A stretch of DNA of 64,000 nucleotides from Eumeta japonica (taxonomy: Eukaryota > Arthropoda > Insecta > Lepidoptera > Psychidae), in contig BGZK01001464.1 in NCBI GenBank assembly GCA_005406025.1, positions 1 to 64,000 of the forward strand. Reading direction: 5' to 3'. The notes beneath the pieces were generated by a model. That model made no database searches. It saw only the letters and a program-made list of their open reading frames with translations, and had not been told where the DNA came from. Shown in pieces: positions 34,201-47,782 of the stretch; position 1 is the first letter of the stretch; the number at the start of each line of letters is the position of its first letter. Position numbers and translations under genes: made by a program.

Positions 34201-35950
34201 GACAAACTTCTAATATATACAACCACTTTACATGCATATTTAAGATTTAGTTACATCTCTCGCCAATGATTTGCACTTCCGCCGCTGCTAAGCGGTTTTC
34301 CTTTCGTGTATTCGTAACTTCCTGTCATTATATGCATCCTATTGTTTGAAAGTACCGCTTAGTTCCACACAGTGCTTCCCAAGAGCACCAATCACGAGAT
34401 TTTTATAAGAGATAGCTTGAAAATTGACGACGATCTATGGCAACGAATACAAAACACTAAGGTTTCTAGTTTCAATCCAGAAAAATGAATATAAATGGAC
34501 AATTGTAATATACGCATTAAAATCAAATAGTCCTTAATGTATTAAAACCGGATATCTTTGATATAATTTTTGTGATAAGATTTTAATGAACTCTGATCAA
34601 TTTTCCTAATTGGAGTATATCTGTTTACATTATTACATAGTATATTGCATTTACATGTATATTTTATTCCACTAACCGCTTATATTGTCAATTGCTTGTT
34701 TCTTTGTTTGTTGTATTAATTTGTTTAGATTAGTAAATAACTTTATCTTTTTTTTTTAAGAACAGCAAAAATTATAATCAATACAACATAATTAAATTGT
34801 AACAGTACTGAATTTACTGATTAAAGTTAAATACGCAACATAAAGCTGTAACATAATTGAATTGTAACCTAAAATAGTATAAAGAATGCAATAAGCAATC
34901 AGATAGTAGCGAACCTCAGTACTTAAACCAACATTACAAAAAATGTCATACAAGACCTTGTCTCCTGATCCGACCGTGCGTCATTTTTCAAAAGGCCTTT
35001 TTGAGTTTAATGACGTTACAGTTATTTTAACTGTCAGTAACAAAGTAAATAAGGTGTTCATGGTCTGTCAACCATTGTATGGCGGAACTAGTCACTAAAT
35101 TAGTATTACAAAAAAATTGAATAACAAACTTTTCACGACAAAGTTTTACATCCGACATATCAAAAAATGATTTTTATTATTTTACTGTTATGGTATATGT
35201 TTCACTAAACGGTCGAAGTAAGCTTTTTTTTTTGGATGTTTAATAATCGTAATTAACCATCTCTTCAAGCATGTATTATCATGTAAGAAATTTTTTTTTT
35301 TTATAACAAACTCATTATAAATTATGCTATTACATTATGTCAATAACGTTAATTAACCACTTAATTGACCAACTTTGGTACTTTGTTAGCGGTGGAACCA
35401 ACAATCTACTAAATGTAGCTGCTATTTATTCTTAATTGGATATCTTGCGGCATGTTTTAATATCGACATTTAATCATAAATGTTCCACGCACACATACAC
35501 GCACCCATAGATTATATTTAATTACCTATTTATTTACGTATTCGACGTTTGCAAATGGACCAATCAACACACAAAATTCAACAAGTACGAAAGGCGATGA
35601 AGACAAACGCTAAGGTACAATTAGCGGTCATTTATTTTCATTCAACTTCCTATTATGATCTGACGATTGGAAATAATACCATTCGGGCATTACGTCAATG
35701 ATAGCCATGCAATGTAAATGCAGCTGTAGTCTCGTGTCCAGCATTCGGGTACAAAAGCGACTAGGTAATTCTCTGAAAGCTGACTACAAAACTCGGAACA
35801 GTGATCATAATACAACTACAGACGTACAATGAGGGCCGCTAGCTCAAAACAGTGCGCTGAAACGAAATAAGCCCGAAGAAATGCAGATTTCTCTTTTTAC
35901 TTATAATCTCTTTCGGCTTGTGGAGAAACGAAAACGGTCATTCTTTTACA
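31300..35950. other. AT-rich, no gene; T-rich tract 32.84-33.08 kb
   Basis: 32840-33080 is strongly T-rich on the plus strand yet contains several CpGs (TTGCGTTACGTTGTATC). It carries a 108-codon frame of mostly Phe/Leu/Ile that I regard as a by-product of poly-T. A CRE octamer TGACGTCA is at 32039-32046. Nothing else is recognised in this long stretch. Confidence 0.4.
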
Positions 35951-35959
35951 TTGCGTTAC

Positions 35960-36350
35960 ATTTATCTTGAGAAACGAAATAGGCAGTGTTGTGATATTTT
36001 GACAGCTATATATTATCACACTGGCTTTTGCCCGCGTCTCCGCCTCCGTGGACTCGAGTAATCTTTCTATCATTAATACCGATCCGATACTGTTTTCGAT
36101 TTAAGATAACAAATGGTATGCCCCATCAGTGTACTAAAGTTAATGGAAATCAGTTTCATTATTGTTAAGTATGAAATAACGTACAAACACACAGACAGAC
36201 AAACAAAAAAAAAAAATTTTATGTCTGTTCCCTGCCGTCAAACAATCTCCCTGGCCTATTTCATTAAAATCAGTAAAGAAGTTTAGAAGTGAAAACATAA
36301 CAGACAGACAGGTAGCGATACTTCCTCATTTATATTATTCGTATGGATTA
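35960..36350 (+). repeat. Decayed non-LTR retroelement tail
   Basis: It holds CTTTTGCCCGCGTCTCCGCC near the start, ACACACAGACAGACAAAC in the middle, and at the end ATTAAAATCAGTAAAGAAGT, ACAGACAGACAGG and TATATTATTCGTATGGAT. This is the usual wording of insect RTE-like 3' ends (AAATCGGTCMAGYNGTTT ... TATAATATTAGTATRGAT). Confidence 0.45.
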
Positions 36351-36590
36351 GCTTATTCTCCTGGCTTTGCCATCGTAGACATGAAATAGGTTACTTAATT
36401 TGGACTGTAAGTCATTTAAGCCTGAATTGAAATCGAAATAAAAGATATCGATTTGAATCTAGTCTCAAAATCTTATTCTTAACCCTGATTCTGATCGTAT
36501 TTTCGATTCGATTCGACTGCAATCTCGGTTGGCCCTCTCTTGTCTCTGATGACTTTGGCGCTTTCATATTGGTCTCATGTTGTTTTCAGA

Positions 36591-36890
36591 GTGGAAGAGC
36601 CACATTGCGATCAACTTGACTGCAGCGTGAAAACGTAGTGAGAGATACCACAATCTCATGGAACAGAGACGTGAAGTGGCAGCTTCCGCTGTGTCCTTTC
36701 GTCTAGGGAGTGAGAGTACCGACGGTCCACTCCCCTCTCCATCACCTCACTACCCTTCCATCAGATATCCTATTCCTACTCAAGAGACCGGCAGCGCACT
36801 GGTGACTCCTATGGGGTTGCGAATGTCCATGAGCGGTGATGACTACTTACTCTCTGGTGACGCTCCCAACCTCTCATGTGCACCACGAAT
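36591..36890 (+). repeat. Dispersed repeat, copy B
   Basis: Same ordered blocks as 26722-27000: GTGAAGTGGCAGCTTCC, CCACTCCCCTCTCC, CAGATATCCTATTCC, ACTGGTGACTCCTATGG and TGTCCATGAGCGGTGATGAC. It has extra sequence (CATCACCTCACTACCCTTCC) relative to copy A. An 88-codon frame across it is not considered a gene. Confidence 0.65.
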
Positions 36891-36984
36891 ATTTTGTAAA
36901 AAAAAAATTATTTCTCATACATGACGGAAATTTGTATAATTATAGCAAACACAGACGTGAGATGCAAAAATACAAATTTTCATT

Positions 36985-37140
36985 TTAGGGAGTCAGTTTC
37001 GGAAACAACAAGGTCAAAAAATTTAGAAATTTTAAGCGATTGATAGACGTCAGTGAAGCAAGAGAAATATGCTAAAATCATACCGTGTGGAAATCTGGAT
37101 TCTCGCTTACCTTTCGTTAAAATAGGCACTAGTTTATTTT
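36985..37140 (+). mobile_element. LINE 3' end, truncated copy
   Basis: GATAGACGTCAGTGAAGCAA, GAGAAATATGC, CATACCGTGTGGAAATCTGG and CTTACC...AATAGGC match, in order, the tail at 15.83-15.92 kb. Confidence 0.65.
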
Positions 37141-37149
37141 TTATACGAT

Positions 37150-40100
37150 TCAATATTTTTTTATATGAGCGTGTGTAGATTTATACAAAAAACTTGTAGT
37201 ACGATACAACCGCGCGACTCGAGAATATCGACGCGCGACTTGTCTGATATATATTTTTTTATGTCCATAAGATTATATTTTTATAAATTATTACATTACT
37301 AATAAATAGAAATTAGAGATATCCATTCAAAAATATGAAGATTACATTAAAAAGGAAAGTCATAAAGGAATAAGGATTATATTGTCTGCGATAGCGATGC
37401 ACCTGCATTTACATCGCACTCGCGCTAGACAGCAGCTCCCAAAACCGGTTGTGGGCACTTTGACCTTAAGCGAAACGAGATATGTCAGCTGTGGTACCTC
37501 GTCAATCGTATAATGGAACTGCTCTATCCGCGTTTTATTCGACTTCTGTGTTGAGGTAACTTTGGAAAAATATCGATCTCGCGATACGAACTGTTGACCT
37601 TTATTCAACTAAACTGATATAAAATTGGGACACTAACAATTCACCATGATGACTCAAAAAATCAACACGTATATTACAAAGTATATTTTTATAAATAAAA
37701 ATATTTTTTAAATATTCAATGCCACGTGGTCAACGCAACGGGCAACTATGTTTTCACACAGTTAGTTGTTAGCTCATAAAATTGAATTTTTTATTTAATG
37801 GATCTCCTTTAACCCTCATTATACTGATTAAAAAACAAATGTGGTCCCTTATTGAACCCAACTATTTCCAAAAGATATTCTAGTAACAGTAGTTTCTGAA
37901 AAACGCTGACCGCATTATTTTTCACGAACTGAATCAAACTGTAATTGTATGTTAGTTCTTCGATAATCTCAAGTGTGTCGTAATATAGTTTTGTATCATA
38001 AAATATTAACTTGGACTAACTACTGTGCAATAAGTAAATAAATTAATAAATACCTTCTAACAAAGCGTAGTCATGTTTACTTAATAATTATTTATTTTCC
38101 GTTTTGTTCTGTGCAAAGGAGCTCCGCGAAGACGGTATTTATATATTTTCGTAAAAATAGAATGAATATTTCCATAACGGTACACAGCATTAGGCAACTG
38201 TTAGCGTCGGAAAGTTAAAAATAATGGGAAAGCGAAAGAAACTACGCAACCTCCGAATGCGCGTGCAGTAAGCTTTTTCGATTGTTTTTTTTTTTTCTCT
38301 CTAACTTTATTCCGTCATAAACCACATTAGCCGGCCAAAAGCAGTTAACCTATTTCATGGGTTATTTACAATCGAGTCTTAAACATTCTACAAGTTATAT
38401 TAGTGGAACGTAATATGCGGGTAATAAACGCTGTTGACCAATAATTTCTGTTCCTTTAATCTCGTAACTTTATTAGATCGCGCATGCGCGTAGACACATT
38501 AAAAATCGGCCACGCGAAAGTCGGACTCGTCTACTTTTATATTTAACACTATATATTTACCCTAAAATAATGTGTTTCCTCTAACTCAGATAGAGATCCT
38601 AAATACAATCGTAACTCATGCTTGGTTGGTAATTTATATTTATTGTTGTACTTTGTAGTTTAAACTTTATTCACATCAAGTTTCATGTTAGTATTTATGT
38701 TAATACCGTTTTCACGATAGACTAAAAAAAAATCTTTTATGGCGAGTCGTCAATTTTTTGTTTTATAATTTTTATTATTTGTAACGAATTTTATTATAAT
38801 AACACACATTTTGTGAAAAGTTCAACTTTGAAACCCACCTAAGTTCAAAAATACAACCCTTCAACCAAGACACCGGGCGTATGGACGAACGATGTAGGCT
38901 CAGCAACAAGGTCCCGTCGGTATCCTTCGGCACGGAACCCTAACAAGGAACGAGTCTCGCGGTCGCTTTCGAATCGATTTATATATATGTTTCAATAAAC
39001 GCCCGCAGCTCGCATGTCCGCCATGAAATCGGTGAAAGGTACGGCCGGTTATAACCGCGAAGCGAACCCGACGCAGCCCGGGCTGGCGAGCCGCGGCCTC
39101 ACACTCTGACTGAAGGCTGAGAAAGAAAGCACGCTCAAATAGGCATAAACTAAATCAATAACTTTAACCCTTAAATTGTAATCAATATACTAATTTCCAC
39201 GAATACCCATCTAAATAGTAGACTTTATAAATGTAGCAATGCGTAAAAAATAAAATCTAACAGAACAGGATAAGAGTTACGTGCAAATGTTCTTTTTAGC
39301 GTCTACCGATCACGAAATAATCGTATGAGACAAGGGCCTAATGATGTATTCGTCTACATCGTAAAGTGCTCAACCAAGTTTGGGAGAGATGGTTTAGTTG
39401 AAGAACAAATCTGAATTCAAGAAATTCCTCGTCACACTCGAAGTGTTTGTCTATTTAGCAAGAACGACTAGAGACCCGCCTCTACTTCGCATGTATATCG
39501 CTGATTATCTATAACCAGATGGCTTATGGTAGATGAATGGGAGTGATTATGTGAGGAAGTTTTAGTAGATATTTATAGATACAGTGCCTTAATACACCCG
39601 ATAAAAAAATGTATCAATTTATGGTGAATATATGACAAAATTATCAAAAAACAAAAAAAATATCCGATCACTACCAAATTTTATAAGATCAGCCGCTGAG
39701 CTAATCTGAAGATTTCTTGAAAATATAATTATAATTGGTCCAGCCGTTTTGAGGTCCATAGGGAACATACATACCCACATACACATAGAATTATATATAT
39801 ATATAGGTTTATTCAAAACTTATGTAAAATAATCATAAACAAGACATTAAACCATCGACTCATTCAAAATAGACAGGATTATTTGAATTTCACTGCTTGC
39901 AACACAATTAGTGCTTTCGCCTCCAAATAAAAACAATCAGAAGTTGTCAACGAGCACAAAGCAGGTGTCATTACACGCTGACGTTACGACAGCATGACTA
40001 TTCGATCGTATTCGATGCATTCGATGAGTCGAGTCTACCTTTTCTATTACTAACGATACTTATCGATTACTATCTCTATGCGGTTAGTATGAGTGACGGT

Positions 40101-43100
40101 AAAGAGCGATTAGTTTCGTAACTGGTAATTTCCTGTCGGCGCGTGGAAGTTATGACATGACATCAAAGGTGATCGTGAATACACAAAAACGAACAGCATA
40201 GACAAAAATCGTTAATGGCGCCTTTAATTAATTAACACTGATAATCGATTCAATACTAATGAAAAATGTTTTACTAGATTGAAATTTTTTATCGGAAAAC
40301 TTTTAAATTTATTTAAGTAATTTTCTACTGAAATGTTAGCTTAGAGGTATTTAGAGGAAAGCTTAGAAAATTTTATGACTAAACAACAAATATATATGTA
40401 CTAGCAATGTGTACTTTCCTAAGGAACTCTGAACTCATAGAGAGGTAGATTTGGATACAGAGCTACAGAAAATGATTAAAACGAACTGAAAATTAACAGA
40501 AAAAAAATGTCCTTCGAACGGACATATTTATTTCGCAAACGAGTGAAATCGACATTTTTTCAGGGCTAAATATCCATCCAGAGAGTTATTTATATATATA
40601 TTTTTTAAATGCCTTAAGATTATATTTTGTTTTAAATTTTTTTCATTTGATTTTTTTTCATTTTCTATAAACTTTCGACTTATGATTTGTAAATTCCTTA
40701 GAAAAGGTATCATTAAAGCGTTGTACATTTAGTCTACTAATTTCCGCTCACGACTCCGTTTGCCTAAACATAGAATGAATTTCTTTATCTCTCATACAGA
40801 CCAATCACTCTGTCATCTCGCTTTCCTGTCAATCTCGTTCGATTGCGATACCGTAACTAATATGTAAATTCAAACTGAATTTTTGAAATTTTTCACAAGA
40901 ATCCTAAATATTTTCGAGGTCAAAAGTGCCCATAGTTAAGCGCAATAAGCTCTTTTACTTTCCAATAAAAGTCCCATCAAGATCGATACAGCCGTTCCAA
41001 GGGTTTTTCCGGACAAATACGATATTACTAAAATTAGTTGTTTGGGTACTGATAACGTATAAACAACTCTAAAATTACTTAAAAAATACAATTCTTATGA
41101 AATCTCAAAGAGACACCCCGATTTTAGTCATAACGTGTATAGACGTATAGATTATGTAATAGTTAATGTAAATAGAACTATTGTCGTTGATGTCTTAAAA
41201 GCTCTATTTGCATTGATTATTACAATCGATTTCAATAGAGACAGATAAAAAATATGATTGATATGACTATATAGTTTAATAACCAATCGCAGATAAAACG
41301 CACTAGACCAGCGTGGAGAGGGATCCAATCCCCTAAAAATGCTATCATAAGATTGTGGGACACTATTTCACTGTTTCAACAGTGTGATGAATCTAATGTG
41401 ATATAATAGTAAACTATTTGACTAATCGATTCTATGACGTAATAGTTATACGTCATATTAAAAAGGCGACATCCGTGTTTTCCATTCAATGGTCGGTCAA
41501 ATTAAATTTTATTTACACATTCAGCACGCAACTCCGTTGGTCTCGCATATAAAAAAAAATACATAAAATTCTATTTCGAGCCAGAGGTGCAACGCGGTGT
41601 TGCCAGTGAAAGTGTTAGACTAACAACTCTCAAAAGATTACTTTTTTCGTTCAATCCACTCAATCTAATAGAGGCTACATTGGAAAGTATTATCGCGAGG
41701 TCGGCACCTGATAACGCGTCAGCTGTCCGAGATGAGTGATGGCCGTACGAAATACAACAATGAAAGCGATATATCTTAGGAATTTTAACTCAATCGGTGT
41801 TGTGGTATTTCGTAACAACTCAAACTGCTATTAAAATATCTTTTTTTTATTATTATTATTATACTTATGTATTATATACATCGATAAGAATAGGTAGACA
41901 TATACATATAGATATTAATTGGGCTAGTTTAGTGAAGAATAAGATATTTCTCTAAGTATTTTAATTTCAACCGGAAATCTGAATTTTAAAATTTCATATT
42001 CTTTTTAATTCAATATTTTTTTTTCATAATTCAAGAGCTACATTAGAATGTTATTTAGAACTTAAGTTGAACAAAATTAGAGCAAAAACATGTATTTTCT
42101 GAACTTTGAACCATTAATATCGAAAAAGTTGCTTAGACAATACGTCATTTGACTTCATCTATAAGCTCTTCAAGTGGTTAACATCGAAACGGAGCAATAA
42201 CAAAACAATTCTATGTATATTTGCCGTTGCACAAATAATAAGTCAAAAAAAAACTAGTACCTAATGAGGAAATCAAAATGGCTACAAATCATTGTATCTA
42301 GCTTACAGTGTGTTCAGGCCAGTTAAAACTTAAACTTATGCTTCAAACTACAAAACTCACAAATTTTGAAGTCACAGTACCAGGATATAAACATGAAAAC
42401 TTGAAATTAAATTATTACACACAAAGCATATAATATTTAATTTATGCTTCCAAATCAATGTTGAAAATATTATAATACATACTTAGAATATTTTCCATGT
42501 TTAGGATGGAAAAGTTACAGATACAATCATTTAGATAATAGGTTCATTTGAATTCATATGGTGTAATAACATTATTACATTTGCCATAGTAATATTATGT
42601 AAAAGGATTGAAGGTCGGTTTGTTGTCGAGGCAATATTGTGACAGCAATTCTAATGGTATTAAAAGTGTGTCATGCATTTTACGATCTCACGAGGAAAAT
42701 GCAATTAAACTCACATACGGATATATACATACATGTAAAATGAAGCGACCGATTTCATCATTAGCGCACAGCCCAGGCAGCTTGATATAATACACAACTT
42801 GAAATTTTACATAAAGTTTACAATTTACAATGTAAGAAAGAACAGCTTGCTTACTCGGTGCTTACTAAGAAAAGGTTTTTGGAAAACCTACTTGTGGGTT
42901 CAGATTTTTCTAGATACATAAAAAATAGTATTAAGACTATAAACTATGAATAATAAACACGTACGTGTTTCAGCACCTTTTGGATGTAGTTTGTATAGAA
43001 TGTAGGCTGATGCACTTTTTGGATATGCAGGTGTGCAGTAGGTACCTAATCGAAGTATACCGCAACAGAATGTTGTACGCTACTTTAGATTAAGAAACTA

Positions 43101-43930
43101 TTTATCTCATTTTATACAAAAGTAGTAAGTACCTCTACCCAATATTATAGCTTACACATTAACGACACTATGTTAAGTCTTTAAGTACCCGTGCAAAGTC
43201 GGGGCGGCCGCCAGGCGTCGTTTTCTCAGCGAGTAGGCGTGATTATTCTAAACATAAGAACGATTTCATACTACTGATGACTTACTAGTAATCAATAGGC
43301 TGGGAACACTGAAACCTTTGCCAGAATATTTTATCTCACCAAAAACTCGACTGTGCAGTTTCACAACGAAGGCTGTATTACGATAAATTGTTTTGCCCGA
43401 AGCACGCCACTTAGAGTAGCGTGACACGAAGCGGCATAACGACGACACTTAGCTTGTTTACTTAACAAATAACCATTCGGACTCGAATGCAGCTCGTTTC
43501 GGAAACCTCTCGGGTAACTGGCACAGGGTAATTTTAAAGCAATAAAGCCGGAGAGCCGCACGAACACGGCGAACGGTTATTTCGTGTTTGTCACAGAAAA
43601 CGCCAATTCGAAAGAATTTGCTATAATTTGTATGTGTCACATGTGATTTACATATTGTAGTGAACATAGATGAAGTGCATCAAACAACGGCAGACGTACG
43701 ATCAGATCAGCGCGACACACGAGGGCATATCGAATAGACAACATGTATAGAAAAAAAATCCCGCAATGCCTCCGACTGTACTTGTCTTGAAAGTCGAACG
43801 CCGTTCACACTTCGCGCCGAATTATCCATTCGCTTTTCAGTTTAAAGCCGGTTTTTCACACTTCACCACGAGAACAATACGGGGCCGGTCGGTGCATGGG
43901 ACGCGTTTTCTTTTACGAAAATGCGGTATG
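37150..43930. other. Long non-coding stretch with repeat fragments
   Basis: 38872-38945 is a GGGTTCC repeat in minus orientation (plus strand reads CGGCACGGAACCCTAA). 39700-39812 ends TTGGTCCAGCCGTTTTGAGG, CATACATACCCACATACAC and (TA)n, a retroelement tail. 40960-41010 has CAAGATCGATACAGCCGTTCC of similar origin. 38990-39110 is GC-rich and might be regulatory. No exon is supported. Confidence 0.4.
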
Positions 43931-43938
43931 CGGATAAC

Positions 43939-44202
43939 CTATGTTGTTGGGGATTGATTTTGCGGCGCGTGTGCCCACTGCCGGTGACGTAGGAGATGCG
44001 CGCGCCGCCCACAACGCCGCCGGCTGGCTGCGCGAGCGAGAGGAGACTGGCCGGCCGGCGCTGCTAGACCGGCGGCCGGCGCGCCCGCGGCCGCCTGCGG
44101 AGCGCCCGCCCGCCGCTTGCTCCACGGCTCGGCGCCCGGTGAAATGCTGACCTTGTCGCATCGGCTTATCCTGATCTCGTGGTAGCCGATTTCGTACGGC
44201 AT
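43939..44202 (-). CDS. Candidate ORF in the strongest GC island, 87 residues
   Basis: From ATG 44200-44202 the minus strand reads MPYEIGYHEIRISRCDKVSI, then an Ala/Gly/Arg-rich stretch, to TAG 43939-43941. The first 35 residues look like genuine protein. The same frame extends upstream (NFGHDIAKVQ) to a possible acceptor, CATTGTAAACAG, at about 44236-44247, in phase 1. A TATAAT-like box at about 44257-44262 would place a start site near 44230, so it could instead be a first exon. The Ala/Arg-rich remainder may be GC-island read-through, and no clear donor is seen. No family is recognised. Confidence 0.3.
   Translation of the reverse strand: MPYEIGYHEIRISRCDKVSISPGAEPWSKRRAGAPQAAAGAPAAGLAAPAGQSPLARAASRRRCGRRAHLLRHRQWAHAPQNQSPTT
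43970..44160. promoter_or_regulatory. CpG island
   Basis: This is about 190 bp of very GC-rich sequence (CGGCCGGCGCGCCCGCGGCC near 44073-44092), the most extreme in the window. In an AT-rich insect genome such a block usually marks a coding exon, 5' leader or promoter. It overlaps the minus-strand ORF at 43939-44202. Confidence 0.6.
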
Positions 44203-44454
44203 TTGAACTTTGGCAATATCATGTCCGAAATTTAAAGCTGTTTACAATGCGATTATAACAGAAAAAAAGTAGGCAAATAATGTGTTTTAATTATTATTCA
44301 ACTGAATTTACTATAGTTTAAACACTTTTAAACAATATATTAAATTGTTAATACACTGAAATGAGGGATAATTTAGACGGATATTAAGGCAAGCGCAAAT
44401 GAACAGTAGGAGAACTTTACATTGTCCAGAATGCAATTCAAATGTACTTTATTT

Positions 44455-44620
44455 TTAGGGTTCCATACACGCGATGAAAAACGAAACGAAAAATGAAAAA
44501 TCCCTATAGGATAATTTCCCTGTAACTACTAAACAAAAAAGCAGCGATTTGATGCATTTATTATGATTATTACAGAATTACAAACGGCTCAGTCACGAAT
44601 ACTATAGCTACATAAGGGGT
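44455..44620 (+). repeat. GGGTTCC-type dispersed repeat, plus orientation
   Basis: It begins TTTTTAGGGTTCCATACACG, then AAAAATCCCTATAGGATAAT. The rest is too diverged to follow with certainty. Confidence 0.5.
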
Positions 44621-44649
44621 CGAATTCTCATAGGTCACTTAGGAAATAA

Positions 44650-47570
44650 AAAAAGTATAGTATCTATGTGTGAGATATCAAATTAATCAATTTCTTATGA
44701 GATATACTAATATACATTTTCATATGATCTCATGTTGCATAATTCATATTAAACATTTGCCCTTTACCTCCGAAACTATTGAGACTAAAATTTAAAAAAA
44801 AAGTACACATTTTAGAGCCATACTTCTAGATTACAAGAAACTCTACAAAAAAAAAAACCTTAAAATAATATAAACCGAAATTGATAATTAAATTTCTATA
44901 ATTATGCACAGCGTTTGAGTTCAGTTTTTGGGATTTACTCCTTAAAAATCCATTTTCGTACACTTATGATACGCATTATGCAAATCAGATGAGAGCGAAT
45001 TCGGGTGTAAATAAAAAATGAAGTATTTCGTTACTTTTCCACTTCGCGCAACATATAAGCGCATTTTATTACTGAACATGTGTATTTATCTTTCAAATAT
45101 TGATTTATAGATCTTTTATTCTATCGCAGATAAGTTAAGTTTTCGATGTAGTATTAAACATTATTACCATTGTTACCAATCATTTAGTGTGATGTTATGG
45201 ACTTTTAGAAGTTTTATTGTATAATATGATTTATAGAAGGTATTTTGTCAAACAATGTAAATAAAACTTTAACACGATTTCAGTATTATAAGAGATGCAT
45301 TCGTTTACCCTCTTCGCTTATTGTATACATATATTACTTGAAAAACGATCTTAAGTAGCAATCTTCAGTCGCGCATCGGAGCTGACCATGAGCTGACACG
45401 TACCAATTTTTCAAAGTTAAAATCATCCACTACAGACATATTTACATATATATTTTCGTCGTTCTAAGTTCAAACTATGGCCGAAGGTCCAACGCTTGGC
45501 CCAAGTCTCCCCGCCTTTGATTTTTCTGAAGAACGGTCTTGGGCCAAATACCCGGTTCGCAGTAGCTACTTAAGATCCTTTTCTCCCTAGAAGAAACTAT
45601 ACGAATTATTTGCCCTATACATCGCCATAACTGCCATACTAAGTCCTTCTTACGAATCTTATTTAAGAAATCCCAGCAGAACTCCTTCCATCGCACATTG
45701 AAGGGAATGCCTTCTTTGTCAAAGAATCCACCAGCGTGAGATGACATTCGTCATCTTCATACCATAACTGGCAACACAGTCTTTGATCATTACACTTAAA
45801 AGTACACTGTACTAGATTACAAATTCTCAGTTATCTCCGCATTTCTAGAATATTCGATACCTCAACTACGCAACAGCTGCAACAAACGAAAAAAAAAAAA
45901 AACAATAACGAGGCAAAGATAATCCAACCCGTGGATTCAGTTTCGTCCCGTTACGCGCTACGGTATTTACCTTTCATTACCGGAGTTAGTCAATCGAGAA
46001 TTAATGTTATCGGGTTACAAAGTCACGATTCGAAACAGGCTCTGATAAAATACGAATTTCTTATTCTATTAATAATACCGTCGTGTCGAGACGCACATTT
46101 TGAGTTTTTTTTTTTGTGTAGAAAACGGAACGCTTACAAAATAGTTTCGACGTCCGCCACAACGGATATTCTCCGAAATCATTGAGATCAGCAATTTGAA
46201 ATTCAAATTTGACATAAAGATGTGGAACAATAGGCATGTTCTTAATAACACTAGTTTACAATGTATCTGTTGCCGGGAAAATCATAACTGTTGTTGACAT
46301 GGCATATGCCGAGTTCGAATATATAGGTGGAATTTATCGATCAGCTCTAGTTTTTGAGTTTCAGATATCTGCTATCAAAATAGATAATAAATTTAGTAAG
46401 AAAAATTTTATTAAAAAAATTACACAAATACATCAAATATGCAGGAAAAATAATTTGGATCGTTTATACAACTTTTTCTTGAAGTACACATGTTGCAGAA
46501 ACTTTGAAAATTAATGTGATGAAAATGAAACACGCACGTCATCAACAAACAGAAACACTTAAATGATGAAAATTAACAATAAAGTCGTTTGAGCTGCGCA
46601 AAAACCTCTAAAGGTAGATTTGAAAATAACACGTCATAAACAAATAAAAACCATAATAAATTTCGCGGTAAAAGACAAAAATTAAAATTTTGTAAACTAA
46701 TGTAATAGGAATCGACGCTCCAATCGTATCAGCTGAGTATTTTTAAATGTTTTTAAAAAGTTAGTTCTGTCGGATGAAAACGATAATAGGCAGTATTGAA
46801 CACTGCCGACGAGAACATGTCGACGACGCACGCGCTGACACGAGCTCATAAGATTTTACCCATCCGAAAATACACTAAGAGGCTTGCAGAAAGAAGGTTT
46901 GACATCAAAAATATTTTTCTCGATCGGAGTGACAAGTGGAAACTTGTTTAAAGTAAAAATATAAAACAGCATGGTATGGTATAATGTTATCAGATTCTCA
47001 ACACACATTTTTCCTTTTGCATCAATTTAAAACTAAAATATACTGACGCACGAAGATTTTTCTTTTTTGTCTGTTTTCCGATTGCCGTTAGTACATCGCA
47101 CAAAATCTAACGAATCAATTTCGATGGGCTTTCACTGTTTTAATATTAATAGTTCGACTCGGAAATTGCGTTATATTGCATCAAAATCTATTAATAGAAT
47201 CGGAGCCACAGTTCGTTCTTTTCGTATTTAACGGTGCTATTGTATTCAGGAAGTCCTATTAAAATTTAGGCGGATGAAGTCGAAGACATTATCTAATATA
47301 TGACAGATAAGTGAAAAAAAAAACTGTCGCAATATATCGTTTACAAAGCTTAATTGTAAACAATGTTATCAGTTAGGGAGCATACAAAAATGTCGGTGGC
47401 ATCGCTAACTCGAGGCAGAGCCACCTACGGCTAAGCCATGAAAGCAGACATTGCTTTAAATTTGTCATGTTAAAAGAGGCGTTGTATGAACCTTTACCGC
47501 TTAGACGAAAAAAATATGAATGCATTTTCCAAATTCTGTGAATTGTTTCGTGATTTGCAAAAAAAATACT
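44650..47570. other. AT-rich; one GC-richer 90-codon frame
   Basis: On the minus strand 45475-45747 holds an ATG-started 90-codon frame (MSSHAGGFFDKEGIPFNVRW ... GDLGQALDLRP) with Trp-rich, protein-like content and higher GC than the flanks. It has no splice signals and no family I recognise, and may be a fragment of a mobile element. Elsewhere nothing is supported. Confidence 0.3.
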
Positions 47571-47581
47571 TAACCCCCAAC

Positions 47582-47782
47582 CAGTAGCATAGCTAGCCTG
47601 GGTATCGCCCGGGGCGGATTTGAAGTGACACCCTAAAAATTGAAACTGTTAAGTTAAATAAAAACTATAACGATAAAAAATATTTTATATTTCGTTGTGC
47701 ATTTTTGGTGAATCAAAATTTGCGATCGGATGAACTCGGGTGTCACCCCTAAGTGGGTGACACCCAGTGCGGGCCGCTCCTG
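47582..47782 (-). mobile_element. hAT-like MITE, shorter copy with perfect 8-bp flanks
   Basis: It is the reverse orientation of the 22365-22589 element. It begins CAGTAGCATAGCTAGCCTGG, shares GGGGCGGATTTGAAGTGACA and GGATGAACTCGGGTGTCACC, and stops at GGGCCGCTCCTG. CCCCCAAC lies directly on both sides (47574-47581 and 47783-47790), an exact 8-bp target duplication. Compared with the 22-kb copy, the terminal CCGCCCACCCCTAGAAACGC part is missing. Confidence 0.8.

Noticed and set aside
38811..38943. A 47-codon open segment ending SVSFGTEP
   Set aside because: Its end is the reversed GGGTTCC repeat and there is no start or acceptor.
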